From NCBI GenBank assembly GCA_017620015.1, contig JAFZRE010000025.1:62001-126000 (forward strand): a DNA stretch of 64,000 bases, given 5' to 3'. Positions 38,068-47,047 of this stretch are shown here, one piece after another. The notes under the pieces are model-generated. The model worked only from the letters and a program-made list of their open reading frames with translations. It was not told the origin of the DNA and ran no database searches. Position numbers and translations under genes: made by a program. Each line of letters opens with the position of its first letter. The stretch's first letter is position 1. Origin of the DNA: Bacteroidales bacterium (GTDB lineage Bacteria; Bacteroidota; Bacteroidia; Bacteroidales; ML635J-15).

Positions 38068-39507
38068 CTATGCGTGTCCCACCGCCTTTATGAAGTTGTC
38101 GATGACATTCCTTATCTGCGGGCTTTTGCCGTCGTAGTTGTTGATTATTATGCAGAAGACAATCTTTTCGTTGCGGGTGTTGGTTATGATGCCTGCAAGC
38201 GAACGGACGCGCGTCATACTGCCAGTCTTTGCCTGAACTTTGATTTTGCCGTCGGCACTGCACTTGTAGCTTTTCAGAGTTCCGCTTTTGCCAGCCACAG
38301 CCATTCCTGAAATGAAACTTTCGCCATATTTGCTTTTGTTGATGTGCTTTAGCAGTTGCGCCGTCTGCTTGGCGTTAATCGCATCAAAATGGCTCAGACC
38401 GCTACCATCGACAGGGTAGAAGCCTCCGCTTTCGATACCTCTTTCGCTTAAGAATTTCTTTCCATAGTCGGCAAGAGATTTGCTTGTTTTGCGCATAATA
38501 TGTAGTCCCAGCACTTCTGCATAAAGGTTATAGCTCACAAGGTTGGTGTAGTTTACGATTGTGCCTACGTTTGGCGACGAGAATGTATGTATAACAGTCC
38601 GTTCTTCTTCGCCCTCGTATTTCTTGTTGCTAACCAAGTAGTTGCCAGTTACAGCAACTCCATTGTTTCTCAGGCGATAATACAACGTCCTTGCTACATA
38701 ATGCGGCGGATTTGGAAAACAACCCTTTACCTTGTATTCGGTCTTGTTGCAGGGAAGTGTGCCACATACCACGATGTCGTTCTCGCCATAGCCACGGTAT
38801 ATCAGGGTGTTGTCGTCGCTGACGCTCGACGACGCGGTAACTTTGTTGACTACATTAAGTTCAAGGTCATCGGGAACAACTCTAACGAGTACTGCCGTAT
38901 CCTTGTCGCTGCCAGTGTTGTAGTAAAGTTCGTAGGTGTTGTCCATATAATTTATGGAGAAACCTTGCGAGCCATAGTACGAGCCAAGGTCTTCCCATAC
39001 CCATTTGCCAGGAGTTGGTACTGTACCAAAATAGGTTACATCGCTGATAATATTGCCGTTAATCTTTTTTATGCCAGTTTCCTTGACTTTTGCAGTCCAA
39101 GTATCGAAGATGTCTTCTCCGTAAATGCTGGAGTAGCGTTCGGCACCAAGGCAAGGGTCACCGCCACCTATTATATAAAGGTCTCCATTTACTACACTGT
39201 CTTCGAGCGTACCACTGTAGGCGATTTTTGTCTTGAAGCGAGTGGTAGAGCCAAGTGCTTCCATTGCCATAGTGGTTGTGAATAGTTTCATAATGGATGC
39301 AGGCGTAAGCGAAGCATTTGAATTGTAATCAAGTACGATTTCTCCTGTGGTGAGGTTTTCGGCATAAAGTCCTACTGCTGCATTTTTCAGTTCCTTGTTG
39401 TTCAGGAAGTCGTTTTGCAGATTTTCGCATTTAGGATTTTGTGCAAAAATATTTATGCTGATGAATATCAGAGCAATAGCAGCTACGATTAATTTTGTAG
39501 TTTTCAT
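38068..39507 (-). CDS. dacB: D-alanyl-D-alanine carboxypeptidase/endopeptidase (PBP4 type)
   Basis: A 479-residue periplasmic class C penicillin-binding protein that trims or cleaves peptidoglycan cross-links. A signal peptide (about 1-22, ending IFA) precedes the catalytic domain. The motifs are SxxK in TPASIMKLF, SxN in LVSYNLYAE and KTG in VQAKTGSM; PVDGSGLSHFDA is another family block. The long insert between SxxK and SxN is present as in E. coli DacB. The ATG at 39507 overlaps the stop of the upstream gene by three bases (ATGA); a start 10 codons earlier would lack a proper signal peptide. Confidence 0.92.
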   Translation of the reverse strand: MKTTKLIVAAIALIFISINIFAQNPKCENLQNDFLNNKELKNAAVGLYAENLTTGEIVLDYNSNASLTPASIMKLFTTTMAMEALGSTTRFKTKIAYSGTLEDSVVNGDLYIIGGGDPCLGAERYSSIYGEDIFDTWTAKVKETGIKKINGNIISDVTYFGTVPTPGKWVWEDLGSYYGSQGFSINYMDNTYELYYNTGSDKDTAVLVRVVPDDLELNVVNKVTASSSVSDDNTLIYRGYGENDIVVCGTLPCNKTEYKVKGCFPNPPHYVARTLYYRLRNNGVAVTGNYLVSNKKYEGEEERTVIHTFSSPNVGTIVNYTNLVSYNLYAEVLGLHIMRKTSKSLADYGKKFLSERGIESGGFYPVDGSGLSHFDAINAKQTAQLLKHINKSKYGESFISGMAVAGKSGTLKSYKCSADGKIKVQAKTGSMTRVRSLAGIITNTRNEKIVFCIIINNYDGKSPQIRNVIDNFIKAVGHA

Positions 39508-40100
39508 TTCTTTTGCTTTATAACGGTTGCAATGCACCTGAAACCTATATTCTCGCCAGGGATTGGTTCTTCGTTGGAAAATACGCCGTTGTTTTTTAGC
39601 ACAGAACCTTCTGCTGTCAATTCATAAACACTGCTTTGCAGTCCTGTTATGCGTTCAGTCTTGTTCTTGTCCGACAAAATCTCGTACGAACCGAATGTCC
39701 TTATCAGTTTGGTGTATTGTTGCTCGGTTGGAATAGTGTATTTTACATCACCAAAGCCAGTTTCCTCGTTTACTGAATTTACAACTAAGGTTCTCCATTC
39801 TGCGTATTTCTGGGCTTGTTCCAGAGTTATGCCCGTAATAGAATTGGAGAGTTTTATTTTTACAAGTGCTTCCTTCGAGTTGATACCTGCTGGCAGTATT
39901 GACTTCAGTTCTTCGGAGTCTTTACCGTAACTGTGTTCAATGGAATTGATGTATTCCAGCCAGTCGGCGACGCAGATTTCGTTCTGGTCGATGTATAATG
40001 TCTCGTTGTCAATCTTTACCTTCTTCGTGCCGGGAGGATTTATTGCAAAAACCTCACCAAGCGCGAAAAAAAGTATTATAACCCAAGCAATGTTCCTCAT
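39504..40100 (-). CDS. exported small FGE/SUMF1-fold protein, degenerate
   Basis: A 198-residue exported protein (signal about 1-19, ending VFA). The rest looks like a shortened formylglycine-generating-enzyme (SUMF1) fold: ETLYIDQNEICVADWLEYINS at the start, ITLEQAQKYAEWRT, YTIPTEQQYTKL and a final IGFRCIATV are the familiar blocks. The copper-binding cysteines and the substrate groove of true FGE are not evident, so it is probably a structural or binding protein, as with GldJ/GldK-like relatives. It lies 10 bp after the acyl-CoA synthetase gene and overlaps dacB, so the three form an operon. Confidence 0.7.
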   Translation of the reverse strand: MRNIAWVIILFFALGEVFAINPPGTKKVKIDNETLYIDQNEICVADWLEYINSIEHSYGKDSEELKSILPAGINSKEALVKIKLSNSITGITLEQAQKYAEWRTLVVNSVNEETGFGDVKYTIPTEQQYTKLIRTFGSYEILSDKNKTERITGLQSSVYELTAEGSVLKNNGVFSNEEPIPGENIGFRCIATVIKQKK

Positions 40101-40110
40101 AAAGAGCTGT

Positions 40111-41883
<1,773 letters not shown>

Positions 41884-41924
41884 TTCCTTTAATTTTGTTT
41901 CAAATAATCGCTTTATTTTTTATA

Positions 41925-41951
41925 TGGAGTGGACTTTGCAGTATCACTCCA
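41925..41951 (-). promoter_or_regulatory. leader hairpin upstream of the acyl-CoA synthetase
   Basis: TGGAGTG (41925-41931) and CACTCCA (41945-41951) form a perfect 7-bp stem with a 13-base loop, just downstream of the predicted transcription start. Confidence 0.45.
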
Positions 41952-41957
41952 ATCCTA

Positions 41958-41965
41958 CAAAGGTA
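41958..41965 (-). promoter_or_regulatory. promoter -7 box of the acyl-CoA synthetase operon
   Basis: On the minus strand TACCTTTG, a full match to TAnnTTTG, about 74 bp before the ATG. Confidence 0.55.
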
Positions 41966-42149
41966 AGTCAAATTTTTGAAACATACTTTTATTTTTTCTT
42001 AATGTATTAACCTTGAATGTTGATATGTTTGAATGTTATACAAACTTATATTATGCTTATATCTATGCGGTCGTAGTAAAGATAAAATCAATCGGCTTGC
42101 AGAGTGACAAATCGTTGATTTTGTTTGCTTGTATTTGCCAAAAAAGATA

Positions 42150-42157
42150 TATCTTTG
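42150..42157 (+). promoter_or_regulatory. promoter -7 box of the LytTR-mtnA operon
   Basis: TATCTTTG followed by C, an exact match to TAnnTTTG, 27 bp before the TTG start. Confidence 0.65.
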
Positions 42158-42184
42158 CACCTTCATTTTTGAATAGGATTTGAT

Positions 42185-43120
42185 TTGAAAGATACTATAA
42201 TAAAATACTTCAACCGCAAAAGGAATATAGCCGCATTCTTGGTTTTTGTTTATGCTTTTGCTATTGGATTTATCTTCCTTGTGAATCCATTTAATGTAAA
42301 GTCGTGGGTCGACTGGGAGGATACTGATGATTATGTTATAACAGTTTTGTCTGTAGTAGGAATTGGTTTCCTCGTTTTGCTTGCAAGCCGTTCGTTGATG
42401 TATATTCTTCGAAACAAGGTCGTATTGAATTTCAAGGGCTTCTTGATATGGGTTGCTGGCGAACTTGCTGTTTTGTCGGCTTTCTATACGTTTTTTGCAC
42501 ATGAATACGACATAAATTATATAGGGCAGGGATATTTCGACATTTTCCCGAGAATTTTCATGTACGTTGCCTTGTTGCTTTTGGTGCCATATATCATATC
42601 GTGGATGTATGTGGCATTGAAGGTTAAGCGGGATGTCGAGGATGATGCTGTTGTGCCAGCCAAGGCAACCGAAAACGATGACACCAAGTCGGATATGGCA
42701 AAGTCGATTTCCGAAACCGAACTTCTATTGAAAGAACAAGAACAGGAACAGCCTCGTCACAATATCGTCAATTTCTATGACGAAAAGGGACAGTTGAAGC
42801 TTTCTGTCGATATTGACAGTCTGCTTTACATCGAATCGGCCGACAATTATGTGAACATCTACTATTCCAACAAGGGAAAGTTCTCGCGATTTATGCTACG
42901 GTCAACGTTGAAATCAATCGAGGACACATTCTCGGATTGTGACCTTGTGCGCTGCCATAGGTCATATGTCGTTAACTTTAACAAAGTTAAGATTTTGCGA
43001 AAGGAGAAGATGGGATTGTTCCTTGACCTCGATTTCGACAAGGCTCCCGAAATTCCAGTTTCGAAGACTTATGCCGAATCGGTAATAAATTTGTTTTCAA
43101 AACATTCGCTGTTGCAATGA
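42185..43120 (+). CDS. membrane-bound LytTR-domain transcription regulator
   Basis: A 311-residue protein with four membrane helices (about 14-34, 50-70, 85-105, 117-140), a cytoplasmic linker and a C-terminal LytTR DNA-binding domain (about 208-305). The domain shows LLYIESADNYVNIYYSNKGK, LRSTLKSIEDTF and LVRCHRSYVVNFNKVK, the typical blocks. The start is an unusual TTG, chosen because no ATG lies early enough to keep the first helix; an AGGAT ribosome site lies 5 bp upstream. It overlaps mtnA by four bases (ATGA), an odd partner for a LytTR regulator, so it may control this operon. Confidence 0.85.
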   Translation: MKDTIIKYFNRKRNIAAFLVFVYAFAIGFIFLVNPFNVKSWVDWEDTDDYVITVLSVVGIGFLVLLASRSLMYILRNKVVLNFKGFLIWVAGELAVLSAFYTFFAHEYDINYIGQGYFDIFPRIFMYVALLLLVPYIISWMYVALKVKRDVEDDAVVPAKATENDDTKSDMAKSISETELLLKEQEQEQPRHNIVNFYDEKGQLKLSVDIDSLLYIESADNYVNIYYSNKGKFSRFMLRSTLKSIEDTFSDCDLVRCHRSYVVNFNKVKILRKEKMGLFLDLDFDKAPEIPVSKTYAESVINLFSKHSLLQ

Positions 43121-44151
43121 ATGTAAACGGAATACATTACAGGGCTATATGGATGGACGGAACTACCGTCTGTATGATAGAGCAAAACCTTTTGCCATTC
43201 GAATTTAAGATTTTCAAGGCAGAAACTTTAGACGATACCTGCATGGCTATCAAGACTATGATAACCCGTGGCGCTGGTTCAATTGGTGCTGCCGCCGCTT
43301 ACGGAATGTATCAGGCAATTTGTACTTCCGATGATGAACATCTTGTTGAGAATCTCGTTGTTGCAAAAAAGAAGATTGATTCTACACGTCCGACTGCGGT
43401 AAATCTTTTCTATGCTACCGACAGGGTGCTGAAAGCGTCTAAGGTTTCGCGCGAATTTGCTATCAGCGAGGCATTTGCCGTCGCTGACGAGTGCGCCGAG
43501 GCTGGCCGTATGATTGGCGAATATGGCAATACCTTGATAAAGGATGGTTTTGGTGTTGAAACTCACTGCAATGCAGGTTGGCTTGCTCTTGTCGACTATG
43601 GAAGCGCACTTGCACCGATATATGCTGCACAAGAATCTGGGAAAGAAATTTTCGTGTATGCCGACGAGACCCGCCCACGTAATCAAGGCGCACGTCTTAC
43701 GGCTTGGGAACTGGCTTCTGCTGGTGTTCCCCATGCGATACTTCCCGACAATGCTGGTGCCTACTATATGTCGTTAGGCAAGATTAATATGGTGATTGTC
43801 GGTGCCGACCGCATTGCCGCTAACGGCGATACTGCTAACAAAATAGGTACCTTGGAGAAAGCCATCGCAGCAAAATACTATGGTGTGCCGTTTTATGTTG
43901 CGGCTCCGTTGTCAACAATCGACCTTTCTACACCAGATGGCAAGCATATCAACATCGAGGAACGCGATGAGGACGAGGTTTTGAAATATTCGGGACTTGT
44001 CGAAAATGGAAATATTGAAACTTTCCGTATGGCAAACCCGACTTCGCACGCAAAAAATCCTGCCTTCGATGTTACGCCAGCAGAACTGATTACAGGAATA
44101 ATTACCGAAAAGGGCATCGTAAAGCCCAACGAATTGAAAAAACTATTCTGA
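43117..44151 (+). CDS. mtnA: S-methyl-5-thioribose-1-phosphate isomerase
   Basis: An aldose-ketose isomerase that turns methylthioribose 1-phosphate into methylthioribulose 1-phosphate in methionine salvage; relatives also act on 5-deoxyribose 1-phosphate. At 344 residues it is full length. Family motifs are TRGAGSIGAAAAYGM, the catalytic Cys151 in THCNAGWLA, YADETRPRNQGARLTAWEL and the catalytic Asp231 in GADRIAANGDTANKIGT. It overlaps the LytTR gene upstream and a class II aldolase gene downstream (TGATG). Confidence 0.96.
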   Translation: MNVNGIHYRAIWMDGTTVCMIEQNLLPFEFKIFKAETLDDTCMAIKTMITRGAGSIGAAAAYGMYQAICTSDDEHLVENLVVAKKKIDSTRPTAVNLFYATDRVLKASKVSREFAISEAFAVADECAEAGRMIGEYGNTLIKDGFGVETHCNAGWLALVDYGSALAPIYAAQESGKEIFVYADETRPRNQGARLTAWELASAGVPHAILPDNAGAYYMSLGKINMVIVGADRIAANGDTANKIGTLEKAIAAKYYGVPFYVAAPLSTIDLSTPDGKHINIEERDEDEVLKYSGLVENGNIETFRMANPTSHAKNPAFDVTPAELITGIITEKGIVKPNELKKLF

Positions 44152-44774
44152 TGTTTGAACTTGAACGAATAAGGGTTGCCGAGACTATGCGCCGTCTGTA
44201 CGAAAGGCGTTTGACGACTGTCAGCGGTGGAAATGTAAGCCAGCGCAACGCTGACGGTTATGTTTTCATTACTGCAAGCCAGAGCGACAAGTCGTGCATT
44301 GATATGCGCAAGGTGATAATAATTTCGCCCGAAGGCGAGAACCTTACTCCGAAGTTGAAGCCGAGTATGGAGACCCAGATGCACCTTAATGTTTACAAAT
44401 GCCGTCCCGATGTTATGGCAATAGTGCATTCTCATCCTGTTTATGCTTCTACGTTTGCTGTGGCTGGCGAGGCTGTCGATTCGGCAATTACTGGCGAGGC
44501 TCGCTATATGCTTGGCGAGGTTGGACTTGTCGGCTATCATATTATGGGGTCTGTGGAACTTGCTGATGCATGTGCAAAGGTTATGGAAACTAGCAACGCT
44601 GCAATTATGGCTAAGCATGGTGCGATTACAGTCGGCAAAACTTTGTTTGAGGCTTTTGATAGGATGGAAGTGCTTGAGAATACGGCACATATAAATTATA
44701 ATCTGCGTACGATGGGTTGCAATGTTCGGATGACTGGGACGGAAATCGCAGAGATTGACAATTTTGGCAAATGA
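44151..44774 (+). CDS. class II aldolase/adducin family protein
   Basis: A 207-residue zinc-dependent aldolase-fold enzyme. The zinc ligands are His93 and His95 in HSHP and His156 in MAKHGAI; the candidate catalytic Glu74 is in KPSMETQMH. SGGNVSQR near residue 25 is the phosphate-binding block. The family includes fuculose-phosphate aldolase and methylthioribulose-phosphate dehydratase (MtnB). Beside mtnA the likeliest substrate is methylthioribulose or 5-deoxyribulose 1-phosphate, as in the DHAP shunt, where an aldolase releases DHAP and a short aldehyde. The catalytic Glu favours an aldolase over a dehydratase, but this is not proof. No MtnK kinase gene is nearby. Confidence 0.85.
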   Translation: MFELERIRVAETMRRLYERRLTTVSGGNVSQRNADGYVFITASQSDKSCIDMRKVIIISPEGENLTPKLKPSMETQMHLNVYKCRPDVMAIVHSHPVYASTFAVAGEAVDSAITGEARYMLGEVGLVGYHIMGSVELADACAKVMETSNAAIMAKHGAITVGKTLFEAFDRMEVLENTAHINYNLRTMGCNVRMTGTEIAEIDNFGK

Positions 44775-44791
44775 ACTTTAAATTGAATGTT

Positions 44792-45211
44792 ATGAAAAAG
44801 ATATTGGTCATGATTTCGGTTATTGCAATGATTGTTGCAATGGTGTCGTGCGAGGCAAACGAAGAGACTTATGATAGTTTTATTGGCGACTGGCACTTGT
44901 TTCGCATAAATGCAAATGGTGAATATCGTACTCCTAGGCCTGCTGGCGATACATGTTTCAACCTGCATTTCATGAAAAATAATTCTTTGATTGGCGAATC
45001 GGTAACAACACCTTTTTCTGCTGTTTACAACATAAAAAAGAAAAATAAGATGACATGGACTGGCTTTACTTATCTGCCTGCAGCCGAGGATAGTACCGAC
45101 AACATCGTCTTTATCAACAATATGCTGATGGTCAACTCCTACGAGCTGAAAGGCGATACTTTAAAATTCAAGTATGACAAGAAAACTTATTTGACTTTTA
45201 CAAGAAAATAG
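44792..45211 (+). CDS. small lipoprotein, lipocalin-like
   Basis: A 139-residue lipoprotein with a signal peptide and lipobox AMVSC. The mature part is beta-rich and opens DSFIGDWHLFRINANGEYR, followed by NLHFMKNNSL, YELKGDTLKF and LTFTRK. This is the pattern of a small lipocalin-like or META-type barrel, common among Bacteroidota lipoproteins, but no definite family is claimed. An earlier in-frame ATG at 44771 overlaps the aldolase stop; the later ATG is preferred for its signal peptide. It is probably the last gene of the LytTR-mtnA operon. Confidence 0.7.
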   Translation: MKKILVMISVIAMIVAMVSCEANEETYDSFIGDWHLFRINANGEYRTPRPAGDTCFNLHFMKNNSLIGESVTTPFSAVYNIKKKNKMTWTGFTYLPAAEDSTDNIVFINNMLMVNSYELKGDTLKFKYDKKTYLTFTRK

Positions 45212-45218
45212 GGGCAGT

Positions 45219-46397
45219 CTATATTTGTGTGCGACCGCTAATTCTGCACCTTTCTATTATCCGTTCAAAATCTTCCGCGTATTCCTTTACGATATTTGTC
45301 CAGTCGAACTTGCCTGCATAAGTTTCAAAATGTTCCTGTGGAACTATATAATTTTTCAAGAACTTATTGTCGTGAAAATCAACAATCTTATCGGCAAGTG
45401 ACTTGAAATCTCTCTTTTCGATGAAGTCTCCGTTTATGCCATCTTCGATTAGTGTTTCGTTGTTGCTTACCTTTGTTGCAATTACATACTGACCGCAGGC
45501 AAGCGCTTCGAGCAGAGCCATGCTCATTCCTTCGGCAAGCGATGGCATTACGGTTAGCGAAGCGGATTGGTATTCGGTAATTATTTCTGGTTTTGAAAGC
45601 CAATTTTTGAATAAAAACATACTTTCCATACCATTTTTCTTGACGAATTCTTCCATCTTCGGCTTCATTTTTCCATTACCGACTATGTGGACTTCAAGGT
45701 TTGGAATCTTATGTCTTGCAATTTCGATTGCCTTTAGGAAAGTCATCGGGTCTTTCTGTAAGACTAGCCTTCCTGCAAATAGTATTGTGAACTTTTGGGC
45801 TCGTTTGTTTTCGTCGGGGAAAAATTTGTCGCGGTTCCAGCCGTTGTATATAAGCTTGTTCTTGCCGGTTGTACCGCCTAGGAAAGCATTTATGTTGGTG
45901 AGCATTTCGTTCGACTGCACATAGTTGCGTTCCGACTGCATGCATATTTTGCGAATCCAATGGTAGCAGGCTGCGTGATACCACATCATCTGTTCGGGGA
46001 AAAACCAAGGGATGTCGTGTCCATGCGAAATTATGGTGTAGGGTAGGTGGTACATTTCCTTCATGCTGTAGGCAACTTCGCCACATGGAAGGGCAAAATT
46101 GGCGAAACAAAGGTCGTACTTTTCTGTTTGCAGGTGTTTTTTCAGGAAACGTTTTGCACAAATCATCCACGAAAGCATCTCCCTTACGTTTGACTGGAAT
46201 ATATCCTTACGTCTTGATTTTAGGCGTATTACACGAACTCCGTTCTCAATGCAAGTTGTTTCTGTGCCGTCGTAGTATGTTGTGAGGACGGTTATGTCGT
46301 GTCCGATAGTAGCAAGTCCTTCTGCAATGTTCTTGCAGATGACACCTGCACCACCACCAAGAGGAGGATATTCGTAGTTTAGCACAAGAAGTTTCAT
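45219..46397 (-). CDS. glycosyltransferase family 4 protein
   Basis: A 392-residue GT-B fold retaining glycosyltransferase. The N-terminal domain opens with LNYEYPPLGGGAGVICKNIAEGL. The C-terminal nucleotide-sugar domain starts at FTILFAGRLVLQKDPMTFLKAI and has the EGMSMALLEALACGQYVIAT block with the conserved Glu pair. The frame is open 22 codons upstream, but that part is a translation of an intergenic repeat and is excluded. The TATCTTTG promoter box ends only four bases before the ATG, so the message may be leaderless. It converges on the mtnA operon with a 7-bp gap. The target glycan is unknown. Confidence 0.9.
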   Translation of the reverse strand: MKLLVLNYEYPPLGGGAGVICKNIAEGLATIGHDITVLTTYYDGTETTCIENGVRVIRLKSRRKDIFQSNVREMLSWMICAKRFLKKHLQTEKYDLCFANFALPCGEVAYSMKEMYHLPYTIISHGHDIPWFFPEQMMWYHAACYHWIRKICMQSERNYVQSNEMLTNINAFLGGTTGKNKLIYNGWNRDKFFPDENKRAQKFTILFAGRLVLQKDPMTFLKAIEIARHKIPNLEVHIVGNGKMKPKMEEFVKKNGMESMFLFKNWLSKPEIITEYQSASLTVMPSLAEGMSMALLEALACGQYVIATKVSNNETLIEDGINGDFIEKRDFKSLADKIVDFHDNKFLKNYIVPQEHFETYAGKFDWTNIVKEYAEDFERIIERCRISGRTQI

Positions 46398-46401
46398 AAT
46401 G

Positions 46402-46409
46402 CAAAGATA
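46402..46409 (-). promoter_or_regulatory. promoter -7 box of the GT4 gene, suggesting a leaderless mRNA
   Basis: TATCTTTG then C on the minus strand, a perfect TAnnTTTG match, followed by ATT and the ATG. With normal spacing the first transcribed base would fall at or within the start codon. Confidence 0.5.
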
Positions 46410-46521
46410 ATTAACAATGTACAATTGGCAATGGATAATTGATAATCTGTAGCGACGTGGCACGCCGCGTCGCTACAAATCATCAAATTATCGAATCTTC
46501 AAATCTTCGAATCATCAAACG
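46410..46521. repeat. intergenic repeats with a 10-bp-arm palindrome
   Basis: TTAACAATGTACAATTGGC-like words (46410-46445) are followed by TGTAGCGACG (46448-46457) and its exact inverse CGTCGCTACA (46468-46477), then TCAAATCNTC-type units (46479-46518). Similar TCAAATC units occur at 57528-57580. Confidence 0.65.
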
Positions 46522-47043
46522 CTATGCATACTTTGAACTCTTGAACTTTAAACTTTGAACTTTAAACTTTGAACCCTTTGAATCCTCAAATCCTTCATTC
46601 TTCACCAACCATATTTTCCTATCTATCCCCGCCGAGAAACCGCCAAGTTTTCCGCCTGCCGCTATAATTCTGTGACATGGAACGATTATCAATATCGGAT
46701 TTTTTCCTATGGCTTGCCCGACAGCTTGTGCCGAACGGCATCCGATACGCTTGGCAATATCACCGTAAGTTGCTGTATGTCCGAAATCTATATGCAATAG
46801 TTCATTCCAAACTTTTTTCTGGAAGTCGGTGCCACATAGTTCTAGTTGAGGAGTGAAGTCCGGCTTTTTTCCTAAAAAATAAGTGTCCAACCATTGTTTT
46901 GTTTCTCTGAATATTGGAAGATTGTCGTTTTGTATGTCTTTTGTTTCGGCTGTTATTGTTTCTATGCGACAGATTGATTGTCCATGGCTTTGTATTAAAA
47001 GTTGTCCTATGGGCGAATCGTATGTGCAACTGAAGGTTGGCAT
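46522..47043 (-). CDS. ogt: methylated-DNA--protein-cysteine methyltransferase, with a repeat-derived tail
   Basis: A 173-residue suicide enzyme that removes alkyl groups from O6-alkylguanine. The acceptor Cys123 is in IVPCHR; the helix-turn-helix block GTDFQKKVWNELLHI and CRSAQAVGQAIGKNP flank it. The normal protein end is KIWLVKNEG. The last 22 residues (Lys/Ser/Phe-rich, with two KFK words) are read from the AACTTTGAAC repeat at 46525-46590, so the original stop has been replaced. It lies 4 bp after the symporter gene, in an operon. Confidence 0.93.
   Translation of the reverse strand: MPTFSCTYDSPIGQLLIQSHGQSICRIETITAETKDIQNDNLPIFRETKQWLDTYFLGKKPDFTPQLELCGTDFQKKVWNELLHIDFGHTATYGDIAKRIGCRSAQAVGQAIGKNPILIIVPCHRIIAAGGKLGGFSAGIDRKIWLVKNEGFEDSKGSKFKVQSLKFKSSKYA
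46525..46590. repeat. GAACTTTAAACTTT tandem repeat, coding as the ogt 3' end
   Basis: Several units of AACTTTGAAC/AACTTTAAAC in a row, related to 15568-15600 and 15835-15862. It is read in the ogt frame. Confidence 0.7.
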
Positions 47044-47047
47044 AATA

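Larger units (their letters stand above)
41884..42184. promoter_or_regulatory. 301-bp divergent regulatory region
   Basis: The gap between the acyl-CoA synthetase and LytTR genes carries a minus-strand promoter (41958-41965), a 7-bp-arm hairpin in its leader (41925-41951) and a plus-strand promoter (42150-42157). The remainder is A+T-rich with nothing else recognised. Confidence 0.55.

Noticed and set aside
38587..39285. A 232-codon open frame on the plus strand
   Set aside because: It is antisense to dacB; the peptidase motifs on the other strand settle the coding direction.
46398..46463. A 22-codon N-terminal extension of the GT4 glycosyltransferase
   Set aside because: It is a translation of intergenic repeat sequence, and the promoter box lies inside it.
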